Part shown: in pieces, positions 61,696 to 64,000 of the stretch
How the letters are laid out: each line of letters starts with the position of its first letter
How positions within the stretch are numbered: position 1 is the stretch's first letter
Origin: Prevotella sp.
GTDB taxonomy: Bacteria; Bacteroidota; Bacteroidia; Bacteroidales; Bacteroidaceae
NCBI GenBank assembly: GCA_017470055.1
Contig: JAFUFD010000088.1
Location: forward strand, 1-64,000
Reading direction: 5' to 3'
Length of the DNA: 64,000 nucleotides
Position numbers and translations under genes: made by a program
Notes under the pieces: generated by a model
Seen by the model: the letters and a program-made list of their open reading frames with translations, nothing else
Database searches by the model: none
What the model was told of the DNA's origin: nothing

Positions 61696-62868
61696 ATGAG
61701 AAAGATTCTAATAACCATCATCACTTTCATAACGACAATAAATATGAATGCACAGGAAGTAGATTTTAACGTATGGCCTAAAGGGGAGTTGAACACTGCC
61801 TACGCCCAGTATTTTATCGGTAACAGTTATCTGGCTCCACTCGATGCACAGAACGGCGGACCAGTGAATGTGACCTTTGAGCCACGTTGCCGCAATAACT
61901 GGCACATCCACCATAAGTCGGTGCAGGTGCTTATCTGTGTCGCTGGTCACGGCTGGTATGTGGAGGAGGGTAAGGCTCCTGTTGCGATGCGTCCAGGTTC
62001 TGTAGTGGCAATCCCAGCCGAGGCAAAGCATTGGCATGGTGCGGCAAAGGACTCGTGGTTTCAGCATCTGACCTACATGACAAAGGTTGAGGAAGGTTCT
62101 TCCACCACATGGTTGGAACCTGTCGTTGACGAGGAATACGACAAACTGCCAGCCAGTCAGCAAATGCTAAATACTACAGACCCGGAGTTTACGGAACGTT
62201 TCGAGGCATTTGCCTACGATGAAGTTGTCAATCAGGTAAAAGCAAAACTTGATGACCATACCCGTCATATATGTTATCTGGCAACACTGCTTGGTTGTCA
62301 GGGTATCGATGAATATCGTGAGATACTGCCTAAAGCCCTTGATAATGGGGTAACACCCGTCGAGGTAAAGGAAATTGTCTATCAGGCTACTGCCTATCTT
62401 GGGTTAGGTCGTGTACGTCCGTTCCTGACTGCCACCAATGAGGTCCTCGGTCTGCGTGGCATCGCTCTGCCGCTGCCCTTGCAGGCACAGACTACGCAGG
62501 AGAACCGTCGTGAGGCTGGTACTCAGGCGCAGGTCGACTGTTTTGGTGAGGGGATGCGTGACTTCTGGAAGTCGGGTCCTGAGGACAGCCGTCATATCAA
62601 CTACTGGCTTGCCGACAATTGCTTTGGCGACTACTACACCCGTAAGGGACTGGACTTGAAGTACCGTGAACTCATCACCTTCTGCTTCCTTGCAGCCCAG
62701 GGCGGTTGCGAGCCCCAGTTGAAGGGTCACATCGCAGGTAATTACCATGTCGGCAATGACAAGGATTTCCTCATCGCCGTTATCTCGTCAAACCTTCCCT
62801 TCATTGGCTATCCTCGTACGCTGAATGCTCTGAACTGCATCCGTGAGGTAGAGGCTGTAAAAAAATAA
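61696..62868 (+). CDS. Secreted cupin plus double carboxymuconolactone decarboxylase-like protein
   Basis: 390 aa with a signal peptide (MRKILITIITFITTINMNA, cleavage near AQE). A cupin domain (about 25-140) has the metal motif WHIHHK and PGSVVAIPAEAKHWHG. Two carboxymuconolactone-decarboxylase-like domains follow: DHTRHICYLATLLGCQG and KYRELITFCFLAAQGGCEPQLKGHI, with the Cys and His expected of this AhpD-like fold. Its neighbours are an SDR and an iron alcohol dehydrogenase. A peroxide, aldehyde or lactone detoxification role is possible; the reaction is not known. Confidence 0.88.
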   Translation: MRKILITIITFITTINMNAQEVDFNVWPKGELNTAYAQYFIGNSYLAPLDAQNGGPVNVTFEPRCRNNWHIHHKSVQVLICVAGHGWYVEEGKAPVAMRPGSVVAIPAEAKHWHGAAKDSWFQHLTYMTKVEEGSSTTWLEPVVDEEYDKLPASQQMLNTTDPEFTERFEAFAYDEVVNQVKAKLDDHTRHICYLATLLGCQGIDEYREILPKALDNGVTPVEVKEIVYQATAYLGLGRVRPFLTATNEVLGLRGIALPLPLQAQTTQENRREAGTQAQVDCFGEGMRDFWKSGPEDSRHINYWLADNCFGDYYTRKGLDLKYRELITFCFLAAQGGCEPQLKGHIAGNYHVGNDKDFLIAVISSNLPFIGYPRTLNALNCIREVEAVKK

Positions 62869-62889
62869 TGATTTATTAAATAGTTAACT

Positions 62890-64000
62890 ATGCAGAATTT
62901 TGATTACATGACCCCGACTCGACTCATCTTTGGTAAGGAGTCGATTCAGAAACTGCCAGAGGTAATGCGTCCTCTTGGCAAACGTGTTTTGCTGACCTAC
63001 GGTGGTGGCAGCATTAAGAAGTTAGGTCTTTACGACCGAGTGAAGGAACTGCTTGCCGACTTCGAGATTCTCGAACTCTCAGGCATTCAGCCTAACCCGA
63101 AGTATGACCCCAGTGTTCTTGACGGTGTCCGCATCTGCAAGGAGCAACAGGTGGATGTCATTCTTGCTGTAGGTGGTGGTAGCGTGCTCGACTGCTCGAA
63201 GGCTATTGCCGCTGGTGCCAAATACGATGGTGATGTCTGGGATTTGATTACCTACAAGGTAAAGGCACAGGCAGCGTTGCCTATCGTAGATATCCTGACA
63301 CTTGCCGCTACTGGCTCGGAATATGATTGTGGAGGCGTAATCTCACGTACAGAGACCAATGATAAGATTGGTTACATGGATCCATTGCTCTTCCCTGTAT
63401 GCTCCATTCTCGATCCTGTCTATACGTTCAGTGTGTCGAAGAAACAGACTGCCGCTGGTTGTGCGGATGCGATGAACCACACCATGGAGCAGTATTTCGC
63501 AGCAGACACCACATTACTAAATGATGGCTTCTGTGAGTCGATGTTGAAGAGTCTGATGGTGAATGCCCGTAAGTGCTTAGACAATCCAGAGGATTATACC
63601 GCCCGTGCAGAGATGATGCTTTGTTGCACCTATGGCTGCAATGGCATCCTGTCGTTGGGTAACAGTCACAGTGGTTGGCCCTGCCATGGTATCGAGCATG
63701 CCCTGAGTGCCTATTATGACATCACACATGGTGAGGGACTCGCCATCATCACCCCACGTTGGATGCGCCATATCCTAAGTGACAAGACCATTGACCGTTT
63801 CGTGAAATATGGTATCAACGTATTTGGCATTGATGCCTCACTGCCTAAACAGGAGATCGCCGAGAAAGCCATTGATGCTACCTATGCGTTCTTCGAGAGC
63901 ATCCATATCCCGATGCATCTGCGTGAGGTCGGAATCGACGATAGCCGTATCGATGAGATGGCGCATCATATTGCTGTCAACGAAGGTCTGGAGAATGCCT
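62890..64000 (+). CDS. Iron-containing alcohol dehydrogenase (incomplete at window end)
   Basis: About 370 residues are visible and the frame is open to the edge; the family is about 385-390 aa, so little is missing. It is YqhD/BDH-like: MQNFDYMTPTRLIFGKESI, NADPH loop AVGGGSVLDCSKAIA, LAATGSEYDCGGV, and metal ligands Asp and His in GCADAMNHTMEQY, then HGIEHALSAYYDITHGEGLAI. Such enzymes reduce short aldehydes with NADPH. In E. coli the AraC-type activator YqhC controls yqhD; here an AraC gene shares an operator with this operon. It starts 21 bp after the cupin gene. Confidence 0.95.
   Translation, partial: MQNFDYMTPTRLIFGKESIQKLPEVMRPLGKRVLLTYGGGSIKKLGLYDRVKELLADFEILELSGIQPNPKYDPSVLDGVRICKEQQVDVILAVGGGSVLDCSKAIAAGAKYDGDVWDLITYKVKAQAALPIVDILTLAATGSEYDCGGVISRTETNDKIGYMDPLLFPVCSILDPVYTFSVSKKQTAAGCADAMNHTMEQYFAADTTLLNDGFCESMLKSLMVNARKCLDNPEDYTARAEMMLCCTYGCNGILSLGNSHSGWPCHGIEHALSAYYDITHGEGLAIITPRWMRHILSDKTIDRFVKYGINVFGIDASLPKQEIAEKAIDATYAFFESIHIPMHLREVGIDDSRIDEMAHHIAVNEGLENA

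Overview
The window is a chromosomal segment of a Bacteroidota bacterium, most likely a Prevotella-type member (Prevotella/Segatella and relatives). This is inferred from several things: repeated matches to the Bacteroidota promoter form TTTG-N19..21-TAnnTTTG, few strong Shine-Dalgarno sites, a sodium-pumping NADH dehydrogenase (Nqr), a long PPi-dependent phosphofructokinase, an ECF sigma/DUF4974 anti-sigma/TonB-receptor unit, a DUF4923 lipoprotein, and an acyl-ACP thioesterase inside the ilv operon. No taxonomic search could be run.

Layout. 1-477: tail of an unidentified gene, then a degenerate 21-bp tandem repeat with a perfect hairpin. 478-9783: gdhA, clpC (minus), then gyrA and two paralogous TPR proteins (plus). 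9895-11640: a phosphohexomutase. 11.7-14.1 kb: an accessory patch with a Fic protein, a doubly truncated and internally deleted type I restriction subunit (hsdR), a second tandem-repeat array, and tRNA-Arg(TCT) with a 20-bp copy of its 3' end nearby. 14.1-20.9 kb: a six-gene minus operon (small protein, acyltransferase, large secreted amidase-like protein, small protein, YgiQ radical SAM, PP2C-like protein). 21.0-28.0 kb: PPi-PFK and a GH25 muramidase (plus), TamB-like giant (minus). 28.2-33.9 kb: nqrABCDEF. 34.1-40.2 kb: ilvD-ilvB-ilvN-thioesterase and ilvC. 40.2-41.0 kb: four 22-bp repeats just upstream of an HU-like gene. 41.0-44.6 kb: TonB receptor, anti-sigma, ECF sigma. 44.7-50.9 kb: pepP-like, C1 peptidase, recJ, recQ. 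51-54 kb: two patatin-like proteins around trmD, and a DUF4923 lipoprotein. 54.1-56.3 kb: metal/cobalamin-type ABC binding protein and permease without an ATPase. 56.3-64.0 kb: a B3/B4 protein, an AraC regulator with a cyclophilin-like lipoprotein and a lipoprotein hydrolase, two small minus genes, then an SDR / cupin-carboxymuconolactone decarboxylase / iron alcohol dehydrogenase operon cut by the window end.

The most interesting region is 56.2-64.0 kb. The araC promoter and the SDR promoter, 3.8 kb apart, carry the same bipartite element: GTTTCTGTAA, 10 variable bases, TGAATCCGTAAAAT. In both it lies exactly 28 bp upstream of the -7 box, and neither promoter has a recognisable -33 box. This points to an AraC-controlled two-operon regulon of envelope hydrolase functions and cytoplasmic/secreted redox functions, comparable in logic to E. 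coli YqhC/YqhD aldehyde defence. The AraC half lies in a 3.47-kb segment bounded by a 29-bp duplication of the 3' end of the ABC permease gene, which suggests cassette insertion or rearrangement.

Housekeeping genes are intact. Evidence is by-eye motif recognition and spacing; family names without a visible signature carry lower confidence.
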